Origin: Bryobacterales bacterium
GTDB lineage: Bacteria; Acidobacteriota; Terriglobia; Bryobacterales; Bryobacteraceae
DNA: 64,000 bases
Direction: 5' to 3'
Assembly (NCBI GenBank): GCA_020846745.1
Contig: JADLDI010000091.1
Span: 1 to 64,000, forward strand
The notes under the pieces were generated by a model, which worked only from the letters and a program-made list of their open reading frames with translations, did no database searches and was not told the DNA's origin. Made by a program: the position numbers and the translations under genes. Shown here one piece after another: positions 53,963 through 61,816 of this stretch. Position 1 is the first letter of the stretch. Every line of letters begins with the position of its first letter.

Positions 53963-55660
53963 ATGCCTCGACTGGTCCTTTTCCTAGCGACTGCCGCGAC
54001 GCTCGCGGCCCAGCAACCTTCGCGTGAAGACGTCATCCGCGCCATGCGCAAAGCCGCCGAGTTCTACCGCAATAAGGTATCCACTGAGGGTGGTTATCAC
54101 TACGACTATGCCTCCGATCTGAGCTATGGCCGGTCTGAGCACGGCGAAGGACCCACGCAGATCGAACTGCAACGCGAGGCGACTCCCATCGTCGGCATGG
54201 CGTACCTGGAAGCGTACTCCGCGACGGGTGACCGCTTCTTCCTGGAAGGCGCGCGCGCCGCGGCAATGGCGGCGGTGCGCGGCCAGTTGTGCAGCGGCGG
54301 CTGGGATTACCTGGTAGAGTTCGAACCCGAGAAGCGCAAGAAATACCCCTATCGCGTAGATAACAATTGCGGCGTCGCGAGCAACGCGGTCACGAACCTC
54401 GACGATAACGTGACCCAAGGCGTGCTCCGGTTGATGATGCGCGTGGACCGTGCGCTCGACTTCAAAGACGCCGCCATCCACGAAGCGGCGATGTTCGCGC
54501 TCGATAGCCTGTTGAAAGCGCAGTATCCCGTCGGCGCATGGCCGCAGCGGTATAAGGAGATTCCGGACCATACGAAGTTCCCGGTGAAGAAGGCGTCTTA
54601 TCCCGAGACGTGGTCCCGCGAATGGCCCGGACCTAATTACCAGGAGCATTACACGTTCAACGACAACACCATCGCCGACGTGATCGACATGATGCTCGAA
54701 GCCGGGCGTATTTACAAGGACGATCGCTATGCGGCGTCCGCCAAGAAAGGCGGCGAGTTCATCCTGCGGGCGCAAATGCCCGAACCTCAACCCGCATGGG
54801 CCCAGCAGTATGACCGCGATATGCACCCGGCGTGGGCGCGCATCTTCGAGCCACCATCCGTAACAGGCGGCGAATCGCAGGGGGTGATGCGGATGCTGCT
54901 GGTGCTCTATGCGGAAACAGGCGACCGCAGGTATATCGATGCGGTGGGTCCCGCGCTCAAGTATTTGAAGGCGTCGATTCTGCCGGACGTGACTGAGAAG
55001 TCCGAAACCCGCCGGAAGTTCAAGCCGGGCGAACCGGTGGTGGCACGTTTCTATGAGCTGAAGACAAACCGGCCGCTGTACATCACCAAAGGGTCGCGAA
55101 TGCAGGCCGCCGGGATGGGCAGCAAATTGGTAGACGGCTACAAGCTGAGCTACACGGACGAGTCGGTCATCACCCACTATGGCGTACTCACCAGCGGTGC
55201 GGGACTGGCGGCGATCGAGCGTGACTACCAACGCATGCTGAAAGCAGACCCGGCCACCCTAAGACGCCCCGATAAGTTGCATGGCCTGTCGCCTTGGAGC
55301 GACCGCGCGGAAAGAGGACCGCGGCGTGGACAAGGCGGTGCCCCTGCGGCTAAGGTCCGAACACTGATTACATCAATGGACGATCGCGGCGCGTGGACAA
55401 AGCCCGGAACGATCGGCAAAGCCGACCGGCTGATGTTTGTCTACGCAGCCAAACCGATGGTGCTACGTGTGGGACGGCGCTCCTCCGACGGAGGCACAGG
55501 CAACACCGACGTCAAGGACCAGTCGCAAACGATACAGCTCAAAGAGAACGACACGGTGGAGGTGTTTCAAGGGCCGCAGCCGCCGCTCGAGCGCATCATC
55601 AGCAGTTCCGATTTCGCCGAGAACATAGCGACCCTCGCCGCATATCTGAAATCGCGGTAA
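53963..55660 (+). CDS. Pectate lyase, polysaccharide lyase family 10
   Basis: 565 residues with a signal peptide (about 1-17, ending LAAQ). The PL10 alpha-toroid is recognised from LLKAQYPVGAWPQRYKEIPD near residue 188 and HYTFNDNTIADVIDMMLEAG near 229, both family signatures, and from PAWARIFEPPSVTGGES near 290. PL10 enzymes cleave polygalacturonate by beta-elimination with Ca2+. The last 100 residues (SMDDRGAWTKPGTIGKADR onward) are an extra domain. It is followed by the PqaA-like gene after 24 bases. Together with KDG kinase this supports pectin use. Confidence 0.86.
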   Translation: MPRLVLFLATAATLAAQQPSREDVIRAMRKAAEFYRNKVSTEGGYHYDYASDLSYGRSEHGEGPTQIELQREATPIVGMAYLEAYSATGDRFFLEGARAAAMAAVRGQLCSGGWDYLVEFEPEKRKKYPYRVDNNCGVASNAVTNLDDNVTQGVLRLMMRVDRALDFKDAAIHEAAMFALDSLLKAQYPVGAWPQRYKEIPDHTKFPVKKASYPETWSREWPGPNYQEHYTFNDNTIADVIDMMLEAGRIYKDDRYAASAKKGGEFILRAQMPEPQPAWAQQYDRDMHPAWARIFEPPSVTGGESQGVMRMLLVLYAETGDRRYIDAVGPALKYLKASILPDVTEKSETRRKFKPGEPVVARFYELKTNRPLYITKGSRMQAAGMGSKLVDGYKLSYTDESVITHYGVLTSGAGLAAIERDYQRMLKADPATLRRPDKLHGLSPWSDRAERGPRRGQGGAPAAKVRTLITSMDDRGAWTKPGTIGKADRLMFVYAAKPMVLRVGRRSSDGGTGNTDVKDQSQTIQLKENDTVEVFQGPQPPLERIISSSDFAENIATLAAYLKSR

Positions 55661-55684
55661 GACCTGCTAGCCTTGGCAGTGGGT

Positions 55685-57049
55685 ATGACTCACCGCCTGC
55701 TTTCCTGTCTTTTCTTCGTCACGATCGTATTTGCGGCTGACTATACGGCACTGGACCGGTATGTCGCGGCGCCGGACGCGGCTTACAAATACACGCTGGT
55801 CCGGACAGTGCCGTCGATCGGCGCAACCATCTACCAACTGGAGGTGGTCTCGCAGAACTGGTTGACCACCGCAGAGGTCGACCGGCCGGAGTGGCATCAC
55901 TTCGTCAACATCGCCCGGCCGGCTCGCGTAACGTCGCAGACAGCATTGCTGCTGATCAACGGCGGAACGAACACGGCGACACCGGCGGCGCCCGGCGCTC
56001 TGCTGCTGCTCGCCGCCCAGAGCGGACAGGTCCTGGTTGAGGTGCAGCAGGTACCGAACCAGCCGCTCAAGTTCGCAGGTGAAGACCGGACGCGAAGCGA
56101 GGACGCGATCATCGCCTACTCATGGAAGAAGTTCCTTGAGACGGGTGACGAAAAATGGCCGGCGCTGCAACCCATGACGAAGGCCGTAGTACGGTCTATG
56201 GACGCGGTGCAGGATTTCCTGGCCAAGCTGCCCGAGAATCCACTTGCCATCACAAGCTTCATGGTCGCGGGCGGCTCCAAGCGAGGCTGGACGACATGGT
56301 TGACGGCTGCAGTGGACGCGCGTGTGATCGCGATTGCACCCCTGGTGTTCGATGCCCTGAATATGGAGCAGTCGTTCCAGCACCACTTCCGTGCCTACGG
56401 CCTATGGGCCGACGCAGTGCATGACTACGAAGAAGCGGGTATCTTCAACTACTTCGGACGGCCGGAAATGCGCGCGTCGCTAGAGATCATGGATCCCTAC
56501 GAGTACCGCGACCGCTTCACACTGCCGAAGTACCTGGTCTATTCGACGGGTGATCAGTTCTTCCTGCCCGATTCGTCCCGGTTCTACTACTCAGACCTGC
56601 CGGGCGAAAAATACATCCGTTACGTCCCGAATACGGAGCACGGGATCGACGACAGTCCGGATGCCATAGCCAACGTCCTGGCGTGGGGACAAGCCATGGT
56701 GCAAAACTTCCCGCGGCCGCGCTTCTACTGGAAGACCATCCGCGAGGAAGGCAAACTCCTGCTACGCACCATCGACAAGCCTACCGAAGTCCGGCTGTGG
56801 CAGGCGAGCAATCCGCAGGCGCGCGACTTCCGCTTGCAGACGATCGGTCCGGCGTGGACGAGCCAACCGGTGACGGGCGAGAACGGCATCTACCTCATCA
56901 CGATGCCGCCACCCGCGGCAGGCCACACGGCCTTCTTCCTCGAACTCGCCTATCCCGGCCCTGGGCCGCTGCCGCTCGTGTTTACGACAGAGGTTTTGGT
57001 GACGCCTGACACCTATCCGTTTCCAGCCCCGGCGAATACCGGGCAATAG
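55685..57049 (+). CDS. PhoPQ-activated pathogenicity-related (PqaA-like) protein
   Basis: 454 residues from ATG 55685; the signal peptide MTHRLLSCLFFVTIVFA follows at once. A TTG four codons upstream is less likely. The body is an alpha/beta-hydrolase-type fold: INGGTNTATPAAPG near residue 92, FMVAGGSKRGWTTW near 193 with the nucleophile-like Ser in GGSKRG, and NTEHGIDDSP near 321 with the His. This matches the PqaA family (PF10142), whose biochemical role is not established despite its name. It lies directly after the pectate lyase and could act on its products or on esters. Confidence 0.88.
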   Translation: MTHRLLSCLFFVTIVFAADYTALDRYVAAPDAAYKYTLVRTVPSIGATIYQLEVVSQNWLTTAEVDRPEWHHFVNIARPARVTSQTALLLINGGTNTATPAAPGALLLLAAQSGQVLVEVQQVPNQPLKFAGEDRTRSEDAIIAYSWKKFLETGDEKWPALQPMTKAVVRSMDAVQDFLAKLPENPLAITSFMVAGGSKRGWTTWLTAAVDARVIAIAPLVFDALNMEQSFQHHFRAYGLWADAVHDYEEAGIFNYFGRPEMRASLEIMDPYEYRDRFTLPKYLVYSTGDQFFLPDSSRFYYSDLPGEKYIRYVPNTEHGIDDSPDAIANVLAWGQAMVQNFPRPRFYWKTIREEGKLLLRTIDKPTEVRLWQASNPQARDFRLQTIGPAWTSQPVTGENGIYLITMPPPAAGHTAFFLELAYPGPGPLPLVFTTEVLVTPDTYPFPAPANTGQ

Positions 57050-57162
57050 CTACTTCCGTAAGCGCAGTTTTTTCACCGGGGATCACCAGCCGCAACTTCG
57101 CCTAAACCACTGATCCGGCAGGGGAGGCCGCTATGGCTTAGCACTTGCACTTAGTTGCGGCG

Positions 57163-58308
57163 ATGGCAACCACGGCGAATCTACTCGACGAGCAGTTGGA
57201 CCGGTTGGCTGCATTTGAGCCGACGACGCTGCCGGTACTTAGTCTGTACCTGAACACACAAGCCGATCAACACGGCCGGGATAACTACGACCCGTTCTTG
57301 CGGAAGGAATTCGCAAGGGTCCTGAACAGTTACCCGAAGGGGTCGGAAGCCCGGAAGAGTATCGAGGCGGACACCGCCCGTATCAGGGAGTGGCTGACAG
57401 CGAACATCGACCGGTCTGCGAACGGGGTGGCGATCTTTACCTGCTCGGCGAAGGACAACTTCTTCGAGGCCGTGCAACTGGACGCGCCCATCGAAGAACA
57501 CAAACTGTACATCTACCATCAGCCGCATCTTTATACACTCGCTCGCTTGCTCGACCAGTTTCCGCGCTATGTGGCGGTGGTCGCCGATACGCATGCAGCG
57601 CGCATTTACGTTTTCGGGATGCGCGGTGTAGAGAACCAGCAGACCATCGACAATCCCAAGACCAAGCGCGTGCAGGCCGGCGGCTGGAGCCAGGCGCGAT
57701 ACCAGCGCCGGGTCGACAACTTCAACGCGCAGCACGTCAAGGAACTGAACGAGCACCTGGAACGGATCGTCACCCAAGAAAAGATCGGCAAGATAGTGAT
57801 CGGCGGCGACGAGGTGCTGATACCTCTGCTGCGCGAGCAATTAAGCCCCAGGCTCGGCGAAATGATCGTCGATATCCTGCCGCTCGATATCCGCACACCG
57901 GAGCACCAGTTACTCGAAGAAACACTAACTGCCATCCGCGCCCAGGATGCGCAAACCGATATTGATAAGGTGACTCGAATGCTCGACGCATGGCGTGCGC
58001 GCGGTCTCGCCATCACTGGACTGCATGCCACCATGCGCGCGCTGGCCAACGGACAGGTGGAAGAGCTCTTTATCAGCACCAGTATCGAACAGGAACATGA
58101 CGAGCCTGAACCGATCGACCCGGCACTGGTTCCCCAGTTAGCCGAACTCGAAGGCGTGGCTGACGGGAACAAGCGGCCGAAAGTATTGCTGGCCGACGAG
58201 ATCGTAACGCGCGCCCGCCAAACAGGCGCGCAGGTAACGTTTGTCGAAGATCCGGCGCTGCTGGCCGATGTGGGCGGAATCGGGGCCACGCTTCGGTTCA
58301 AGTTATAG
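57163..58308 (+). CDS. Bacterial eRF1-like release factor homologue, baeRF family 10 type
   Basis: 381 residues from ATG 57163. The eRF1-like layout is visible: an N-terminal alpha/beta domain, a middle RNase-H-like domain with the loop KTKRVQAGGWSQARYQRRVD near residue 171, where GGWSQ stands in the place of the peptide-releasing GGQ, and a C-terminal domain (LLADEIVTRARQTGAQVTFV). The related Vms1/VLRF1 proteins release nascent chains from stalled ribosomes. Whether baeRF10 members do so is not shown. The next gene is 17 bases downstream and encodes a disordered acidic/basic protein, a possible partner. Confidence 0.82.
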   Translation: MATTANLLDEQLDRLAAFEPTTLPVLSLYLNTQADQHGRDNYDPFLRKEFARVLNSYPKGSEARKSIEADTARIREWLTANIDRSANGVAIFTCSAKDNFFEAVQLDAPIEEHKLYIYHQPHLYTLARLLDQFPRYVAVVADTHAARIYVFGMRGVENQQTIDNPKTKRVQAGGWSQARYQRRVDNFNAQHVKELNEHLERIVTQEKIGKIVIGGDEVLIPLLREQLSPRLGEMIVDILPLDIRTPEHQLLEETLTAIRAQDAQTDIDKVTRMLDAWRARGLAITGLHATMRALANGQVEELFISTSIEQEHDEPEPIDPALVPQLAELEGVADGNKRPKVLLADEIVTRARQTGAQVTFVEDPALLADVGGIGATLRFKL

Positions 58309-58325
58309 AAGGGAAGGCACAAGAG

Positions 58326-58721
58326 ATGAGTAAGTATAAGAACAACATAAATCCCGACTATTACAAGACGCGCGGGCGCGAGCCGCAAGGCCGCGACGTC
58401 GTCCATCAGGTGGAACGCGCCCAGTACGCCGAGGCGGCTGTGCGCGAAAAGCGTAACGATCCCAAAGACGGCAAGGAAGATGCTCTTCCGCCCGAAGATA
58501 TCTCAGACAAACTGGAAGGCGGCCAGGGTTCAAACAAGATGGGCCTGCGGTCTTCCAGTCAGAAGGCGGAAGAGGTAAGCCACAAGTTCGCGTCAGCCCC
58601 GCATACGCATCCGACACCCGGAGCGTTCGGCGGCCGGCCCGATCAACCGGACGAAGAACCGGACACCTGGGGTGGCGAAGGCGGCGCCGGAGACCACGAC
58701 CCAAGCAAAACTCGCAGTTAA
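58326..58721 (+). CDS. Hydrophilic, probably disordered protein, 131 aa
   Basis: The product lacks hydrophobic core residues and is rich in Asp, Glu, Lys, Gly and Pro, with a Gly/Asp/Glu tail (EEPDTWGGEGGAGDHDPSKT). It starts 17 bases after the baeRF gene and ends at a strong terminator, so the two form a small operon. No family is recognised. The composition fits a stress-induced or RNA/protein-binding disordered protein, but this is inference. Confidence 0.65.
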   Translation: MSKYKNNINPDYYKTRGREPQGRDVVHQVERAQYAEAAVREKRNDPKDGKEDALPPEDISDKLEGGQGSNKMGLRSSSQKAEEVSHKFASAPHTHPTPGAFGGRPDQPDEEPDTWGGEGGAGDHDPSKTRS

Positions 58722-58736
58722 TCCGAACCTCTAAAG

Positions 58737-58762
58737 GGACGGCTTCCGGGCCGTCCTTTTTT
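58737..58762 (+). terminator. Rho-independent terminator after the baeRF operon
   Basis: GGACGGC (58737-58743) pairs with GCCGTCC (58750-58756) around TTCCGG, followed by six Ts. It lies 15 bases after the stop of the hydrophilic protein gene. Confidence 0.9.
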
Positions 58763-58848
58763 CCTGACCGTTTCTCGCTGCCGTCCACGCGTTCCTTCAG
58801 TGCCGCACACGAGAGCAGTGAGTTACATTTTCCGAACCTGACTTCGGG

Positions 58849-58878
58849 CTGCCGTGCATCACACGGCAGTCTTTTTTT
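58849..58878 (+). terminator. Terminator-like hairpin just before the Gfo/Idh gene
   Basis: CTGCCGTG (58849-58856) pairs with CACGGCAG (58862-58869) around CATCA and is followed by TC and seven Ts. It is the second such hairpin within 120 bases and ends only 6-21 bases before the two candidate starts of the next gene, a position that would suit an attenuator as well as a back-up terminator. Confidence 0.75.
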
Positions 58879-58899
58879 CGTGCCATGCTTCTTGTTGAT

Positions 58900-59901
58900 A
58901 TGAATCGCGTACGAGTCGGAGTCATCGGATTGGGCCGCTTCGGCGAGGTCCACTGTGAGGCATTGAGTGGCCTGGAAACCGTCCAGTTGACGGCGCTGTC
59001 CACGCGGACCCACGATCGTCTCGACGCGGTTGGCGCACGGTTCGGAGTCACCAAACTCTATTCCGACTATCGCGACATGCTGGCGGACCCCGAAGTAGAC
59101 GCAGTCAGCGTTGTCACCATGTGGGACCAGCACGCAGCCCCGGTGCTTGACGCCCTAGCCGCGGGAAAGCATGTCTTTGTCGAGAAGCCGATGGCTTCCA
59201 CCACTTACGACTGCCAGGCGATGCTTAACGCCGCCGAAGCTTCCAACCGCGTCTTCATGGTGGGCCATATCTGCCGCTTCAACCCGCGTTTCGCCTCGGC
59301 CAAACGCGAAATCGAAAGCGGCGCCATCGGTAAGGTCGTCTCCATGTACGCCCGCCGCAACATCCCTGCCTCAGTCAGCGAGACCGTTTTGCAGAAGATC
59401 GGTCCGATTGTTGGCGACGGCGTACATGACACCGATCTGATGCTGTGGTTCACCGGCGCCCGCATCGTGTCTGCCTACGCGCAGACGCACTCGGAACGTC
59501 ACCTGCGCCATCCCGATCTTGGCTGGACGATGTACCGGTTCGACACCGGCGCGGTAGGCGTATTGGAGAACGTCTGGTTCCTGCCCGAAAACACGCCGTA
59601 CCGGATCGATGAGCGGATGGAAATCGTCGGCACCGAAGGCGCTATCTACATCCAGGATTCGCCCGCGGCCATCAGCGTGTGCGATAAGAGCGGCTGGCGC
59701 TCGCCCGACGCAACGTACTGGCCGATGCTATACGGGCATCGCGCCGGAGCGCTCCGTGACGAATTAGCTTACTTCGTCCGGTGCATTATTGAGGGCCGCA
59801 AACCAACGGTGGTTTCGCCCCGCGATGCAATGCACGCGGTGGAAGCATGCCTGGCAGCGGAGGAGTCCGCCGCAACCGGTGCGCCGATCCGGCTAACGTG
59901 A
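58900..59901 (+). CDS. Gfo/Idh/MocA family oxidoreductase (cytoplasmic)
   Basis: 333 residues from ATG 58900, or 338 from ATG 58885; neither has a ribosome site, and the hairpin ending at 58878 crowds the first. The Rossmann motif VGVIGLGRFGEVH lies at the very start, the EKPMAST motif with the catalytic-type Lys near residue 94, and the second domain contains the conserved DGVHDTDLMLWF segment near 173. Unlike the 50-kb homologue it has no export signal. The family reduces or oxidises sugars and inositols with NAD(P). It precedes the mannonate-dehydratase-like gene by 67 bases. Confidence 0.9.
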   Translation: MNRVRVGVIGLGRFGEVHCEALSGLETVQLTALSTRTHDRLDAVGARFGVTKLYSDYRDMLADPEVDAVSVVTMWDQHAAPVLDALAAGKHVFVEKPMASTTYDCQAMLNAAEASNRVFMVGHICRFNPRFASAKREIESGAIGKVVSMYARRNIPASVSETVLQKIGPIVGDGVHDTDLMLWFTGARIVSAYAQTHSERHLRHPDLGWTMYRFDTGAVGVLENVWFLPENTPYRIDERMEIVGTEGAIYIQDSPAAISVCDKSGWRSPDATYWPMLYGHRAGALRDELAYFVRCIIEGRKPTVVSPRDAMHAVEACLAAEESAATGAPIRLT

Positions 59902-59968
59902 CGCATAATTCTCACACTCTCGTCACCGGCGAGTGAGATATCATTTTCAGACGGGACACCGGAGTCAT

Positions 59969-61051
59969 ATGGAACTGACACGTAGGAAATTTTCACTTGC
60001 CGGAGCGGCAGCGGCAATGGCGCCCGCCGCGACGGCAAAGCCGCTGCAGCCTCTAACACCCGGCATCAAGATTTCGATGCAGGTGAATGAAGATGTCAGC
60101 GATACGGATCTCACTTGGGTCAAACAAATGGGCATTGACTACCTCAATGTCCAGACAGGAAAGGGGCGCGGAACGCTCGAGAACTTCCTGGCAATCAAGA
60201 AGCGCGTGGAAACCGCGGGTCTGAAAGTCTGGAACATCTCCAATAATGACAATCGCAATATCGAGGAAGTTACGCTAAATCTACCAGGCCGCGATGCCAA
60301 GATCGCGTGGCTTAAGCAGTATATCCGCGATACGGGAAAGGCCGGCATCGGCTACATTACTTACGCCCACATGGCCAACGGTATCTGGTCGAGCACGCAG
60401 GAGAAAGGCCGTGGCGGCGTATCGGCCCGCGCCTTCAAGCTCGACACCGCGAAAGGCTTCTGGAACGGGAAGACCTATGATGGTCCACTCTCGCACGGAC
60501 GCAAGTACACCAAAGAAGAGCTTTGGGACAACTACACCTATTTCATCAAGCAGATTGCACCCGTAGCCGAGGAGGCCGGAGTACGAATTGGCATTCACCC
60601 CGACGACCCGCCGGTTCCGGAACTTGGCGGCATTCCGCGCCACATCTTTGGCACGTTCGACGGCTACATGAAGGCGCTGGAGATTGCAAATTCTCCTGCC
60701 ATCGGCGTCTGTCTATGCTGCGGCACGTGGATGGAAGGCGGCAAGTCGACGGGCAAGAATGTCTATGACGCCGCACGCGAGTTCGCCAAGACCGGCAAGC
60801 TCTGGAAGATTCACTTCCGTAACGTGACCGGCCCGATTCCCTATTTCGTTGAGACGTACATCGACAACGGCTATACCGACATGTACAAGCTGATGAAGAC
60901 GCTTGTCGAAGTGGATTTCCGCGGCAACCTCATTGCGGACCACGTGCCGGGGATGGAAGGCGGACGGCACTCGGGCTGGTCGTACAGCATGGGTTACATC
61001 AAGGCCTTGTACCAGGCGGCCCAGGCAGAGGTGAAGGGCCGGAAAGGATAG
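59969..61051 (+). CDS. Tat-exported mannonate-dehydratase-like TIM-barrel protein
   Basis: 360 residues from ATG 59969, set by GGAG at 59961-59964 and by the twin-arginine leader that follows (LTRRKFSLAGAAAAMAPAAT). The TIM barrel matches the UxuA family: GRKYTKEELWDNYTYFIKQI near residue 176, GVRIGIHPDDPPVP near 205, GVCLCCGTWMEGG near 246, then LWKIHFRNVTGPI near 278 and LIADHVPGMEGG near 323. UxuA dehydrates D-mannonate to KDG, the substrate of the kinase at 37 kb. Export is unusual for this enzyme, so another sugar-acid reaction or an isomerase role is possible. Confidence 0.82.
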   Translation: MELTRRKFSLAGAAAAMAPAATAKPLQPLTPGIKISMQVNEDVSDTDLTWVKQMGIDYLNVQTGKGRGTLENFLAIKKRVETAGLKVWNISNNDNRNIEEVTLNLPGRDAKIAWLKQYIRDTGKAGIGYITYAHMANGIWSSTQEKGRGGVSARAFKLDTAKGFWNGKTYDGPLSHGRKYTKEELWDNYTYFIKQIAPVAEEAGVRIGIHPDDPPVPELGGIPRHIFGTFDGYMKALEIANSPAIGVCLCCGTWMEGGKSTGKNVYDAAREFAKTGKLWKIHFRNVTGPIPYFVETYIDNGYTDMYKLMKTLVEVDFRGNLIADHVPGMEGGRHSGWSYSMGYIKALYQAAQAEVKGRKG

Positions 61052-61080
61052 ACAGCCGGTTCGATACCAGACACAAAAAG

Positions 61081-61118
61081 GCCGTCGCGACCTTACCACC
61101 ACAGAAGGTCGCGACGGC
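61081..61118. terminator. Bidirectional terminator between convergent genes
   Basis: A 14-base perfect stem, GCCGTCGCGACCTT with AAGGTCGCGACGGC, around a 10-base loop. Ts follow on the plus strand and the AAAAAG before it gives a T run on the minus strand, so it can stop both the mannonate-dehydratase-like gene and the Skp gene. Confidence 0.9.
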
Positions 61119-61141
61119 TTTCTTACTTCTTCGGCTAAACG

Positions 61142-61762
61142 TTACTTCTTAACGGCGCCGGGTGCTTTCTTCGGCGGCGCGGCAGGCGGCGCAGCAGGTG
61201 CGGCCGGTGCGGCGGCAGCGCCACCGCCGGACGCGGGCGGGGGTGCATTCTTGTCGTACAAGGCGATGATGTTGTCGGTGATATTGATACCGTTGGCGGC
61301 CCATAGCACCGGGGTTTGCTGCGACGAAATATCGATCACCACGGCGTACTGGTTGTCTTTGGCATACTTGTCGATCACCACCATCATGCGCTGGCCGAGT
61401 TCGTTTAGAACCTTGTTTTGCTCCAGCTCGAACTCTTCCTGAGCATCCTGTTGGTCACGCTGCAGTGCCTTGGTCTTCGAGTCGATCTGGCGGGTCAGAT
61501 CCAGGCGCCGGGCTTCAGCCATCGTGTTCGAACCCTTATTGAGTTCTTGCTGCAACTGAGCAATTTCCCCCTGCTTACCTTCGAGGATCTTTCGCTTGGG
61601 ATCGAAGCGGGCTTGCAGGTCGGCGGCCGCCTTCTTCCCGTCGGCCGTGCCGATAAGCGCGGCCTGAATATTAATCACGGCAATCTTTGTGGGCGCCTGC
61701 TGCGCAGGAGCCGGAGCACTGAGGATCGCGGCCAGGGCGGCGATCGGAACAAAACGCTTCAT
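61142..61762 (-). CDS. Skp/OmpH-family periplasmic chaperone
   Basis: 206 residues from the ATG at 61762-61760, where the signal peptide MKRFVPIAALAAILSAPAPA begins; a longer in-frame start at 61801 would only add a polar leader. The OmpH domain (about 25-165) is a long helical hairpin of charged heptads (AQLQQELNKGSNTMAEARRL, LQRDQQDAQEEFELEQNKVL) closed by VIDISSQQTPVLWAANGINI. The tail is a Pro/Ala/Lys-rich stretch. Skp carries unfolded outer-membrane proteins across the periplasm, and its gene commonly follows bamA, as here, 54 bases downstream. Confidence 0.9.
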   Translation of the reverse strand: MKRFVPIAALAAILSAPAPAQQAPTKIAVINIQAALIGTADGKKAAADLQARFDPKRKILEGKQGEIAQLQQELNKGSNTMAEARRLDLTRQIDSKTKALQRDQQDAQEEFELEQNKVLNELGQRMMVVIDKYAKDNQYAVVIDISSQQTPVLWAANGINITDNIIALYDKNAPPPASGGGAAAAPAAPAAPPAAPPKKAPGAVKK

Positions 61763-61816
61763 AACTCTTAACAAACTCCCAGACAAGTGTGATGGTAACA
61801 TGCGACGTTTAGCTAG

